A DNA stretch of 64,000 nucleotides from Bacillus pumilus (GTDB taxonomy: Bacteria; Bacillota; Bacilli; Bacillales; Bacillaceae). Shown here piece after piece: positions 63,080 to 64,000 of this stretch; within the stretch, counting starts at the first letter, position 1, and every line of letters begins with the position of its first letter. The stretch is taken from NCBI RefSeq assembly GCF_003431975.1, contig NZ_CP027116.1, positions 3,720,001 through 3,784,000 on the forward strand, read 5' to 3'. The position numbers and the translations under genes were made by a program. The notes under the pieces were generated by a model. It worked only from the letters and a program-made list of their open reading frames with translations, did no database searches and was not told where the DNA came from.

Positions 63080-63937
63080 TTACACCCTTTTTTGTGAAAT
63101 GGTTTCTCTCATTTGCTTTAAGTTTGTTAATGTTTCCTGCTGCCTTAAGTGGGCAAGTGCAAAATATAAAACGTCAATGACAGTCAGCTGAGCTAGCCTT
63201 GCGGACATCGCTTCTGTCCGAAAAGCCGTTTCTTGCGTTGCTGTATACAACGTAACATCAGCAAGCTGGCTCAATGGAGAACGCTGATAGCTAGTAATAC
63301 CGATCGTTTTAGCTCCTTTACCCTTTGCTGTTTTCATCGCATCGAGCAAATCTTTATTACGTCCAGAATGAGAAATTCCGATCACTGTACTGTGCTGATC
63401 AAGGAGACCCGCAGACATCGCTTGAAAATGAGAATCTGTGTGAACAATACAATTGATACCCGTCCTCATAAATTTATGAAAAGCGTCTGTCGCAATGAGC
63501 CCAGACCCACCACTCCCATAAAACTCTAAGCGTTTCGCTTCATGTATAATTTGTATGGCCTTTTCGACATCATCTGGATTCAACAATTGAAAGCTATCCT
63601 TTAATGCGGAAATATTCGCCTGAAAAACCTTTTGCATAAAAACGGCCGTATCATCATCAAGACTCATTTCTTCATCTACATAATTAGGCTTTGTTTGGTC
63701 TATTTCCTGGGCAATAGCAATCTTCAAATCTTGAAAGCCCTCAAATCCAAGCCTTTTGCAAAGACGAAAAATGGTTGCCTCCGAGCTTGAGGTCTTTTTC
63801 GCAAGTTCTACAATAGACAAATGGATGATGTCGCGGGGCTCATTCGTAATATGCTCTGCAATTCCTTTCAGCTTTGGCGGCAATCCCCTGCTTGCTGCTC
63901 TTATTTTTTCAATACTACTTAAACTAACAGAAGCCAA
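63080..63937 (-). CDS. RpiR-family (HTH-SIS) transcriptional regulator
   Basis: A 285-aa regulator. The N-terminal HTH_6 domain (about 1-75: SSEATIFRLCKRLGFEGFQDLKIAIAQE) is followed by a SIS sugar-phosphate-binding domain (about 125-250: RLEFYGSGGSGLIATDAFHKFMRTG, VIGISHSGRNKDLLDAMKTAKGKG). The likely ligand is 6-phosphogluconate or another sugar phosphate. TTG start with GGAGGAG nine bases upstream. It takes the place of GntR, which precedes gntKPZ in B. subtilis. Confidence 0.92.
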   Translation of the reverse strand: MASVSLSSIEKIRAASRGLPPKLKGIAEHITNEPRDIIHLSIVELAKKTSSSEATIFRLCKRLGFEGFQDLKIAIAQEIDQTKPNYVDEEMSLDDDTAVFMQKVFQANISALKDSFQLLNPDDVEKAIQIIHEAKRLEFYGSGGSGLIATDAFHKFMRTGINCIVHTDSHFQAMSAGLLDQHSTVIGISHSGRNKDLLDAMKTAKGKGAKTIGITSYQRSPLSQLADVTLYTATQETAFRTEAMSARLAQLTVIDVLYFALAHLRQQETLTNLKQMRETISQKRV

Positions 63938-64000
63938 TTGACTTCACTCCTCCCTTATTCATGTGAACGCATACATTTCCTCATGTTCCCATCTTATAAA

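Overview
This window is ordinary chromosomal DNA of a Bacillus, most likely the Bacillus pumilus group (B. pumilus, B. safensis or B. altitudinis). The assignment rests on gene families and gene order recognised by eye, not on a database search. Many genes (ansR-ansA-ansB-mleN, deoR-deoC-nupC-pdp, ykoE-D-C, yfjA-B-C-D, ywqH/ywqI, ydgI-ydgJ, licT, bglP, gntK-gntP) have recognisable B. subtilis counterparts. Several of these lie in the origin-proximal yw/yx part of the B. subtilis map, and a parS-like ParB site at 2327-2342 fits an origin-proximal position. I see no rRNA, tRNA, CRISPR array, insertion sequence or prophage.

Layout. 1-1.8 kb: the end of a GTP cyclohydrolase II gene overlapping ribD. 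1.8-9.3 kb: a VOC protein, a polysaccharide deacetylase lipoprotein, and a lic-like aryl-beta-glucoside PTS operon (PRD regulator, EIIC, a 45-codon unannotated ORF, GH1 hydrolase, EIIB, EIIA), with a divergent small membrane protein behind an ECF-type promoter. 9.3-10.7 kb: two YwqH-like and one YwqI-like type VII secretion accessory genes with no LXG toxin. 11-15.6 kb: the asparagine/aspartate/malate module mleN-ansB-ansA with divergent ansR and two near-identical operators. 15.6-15.8 kb: a structured repeat element between two copies of the ansR terminator. 15.8-19.3 kb: an XRE regulator and a yfjABCD-like WXG100 cluster. 19.4-22.7 kb: pepT, a small membrane protein behind tandem promoters, and a SAM riboswitch controlling a yxjG-type methionine synthase. 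22.7-27.3 kb: bglP-bglH with two tandem LicT antiterminator/terminator units, then licT. 27.4-33.2 kb: ywqG-like, a soluble chemoreceptor, and a TPP-riboswitch operon tenA-ykoE-ykoD-ykoC. 33.2-40.6 kb: a secreted protein, a DJ-1 protein, small membrane proteins, the secreted protease InhA, and a monooxygenase/nitroreductase/MarR cluster. 40.6-46.1 kb: the deoxynucleoside operon and an aldose epimerase-like protein. 46.1-58.8 kb: an OatA-like acyltransferase, an MFS pump, a saccharopine-dehydrogenase-like/methyltransferase pair divergent from a LuxR-type regulator, a Cof phosphatase, a MerR regulator, a Gfo/Idh oxidoreductase, a tandem-PAS soluble chemoreceptor with a sigma-D promoter, and an amino acid permease. 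58.8-64 kb: an AlkC-like DNA repair protein and a gluconate operon with an RpiR-type regulator in place of GntR.

The overall theme is nutrient acquisition and its control. Two independent beta-glucoside PTS systems, nucleoside, thiamine, gluconate, asparagine/malate and peptide use are each paired with a dedicated local regulator or riboswitch. The least explained parts are the type VII secretion accessory genes, several short ORFs with good ribosome binding sites, and the repeat element at 15.6 kb.
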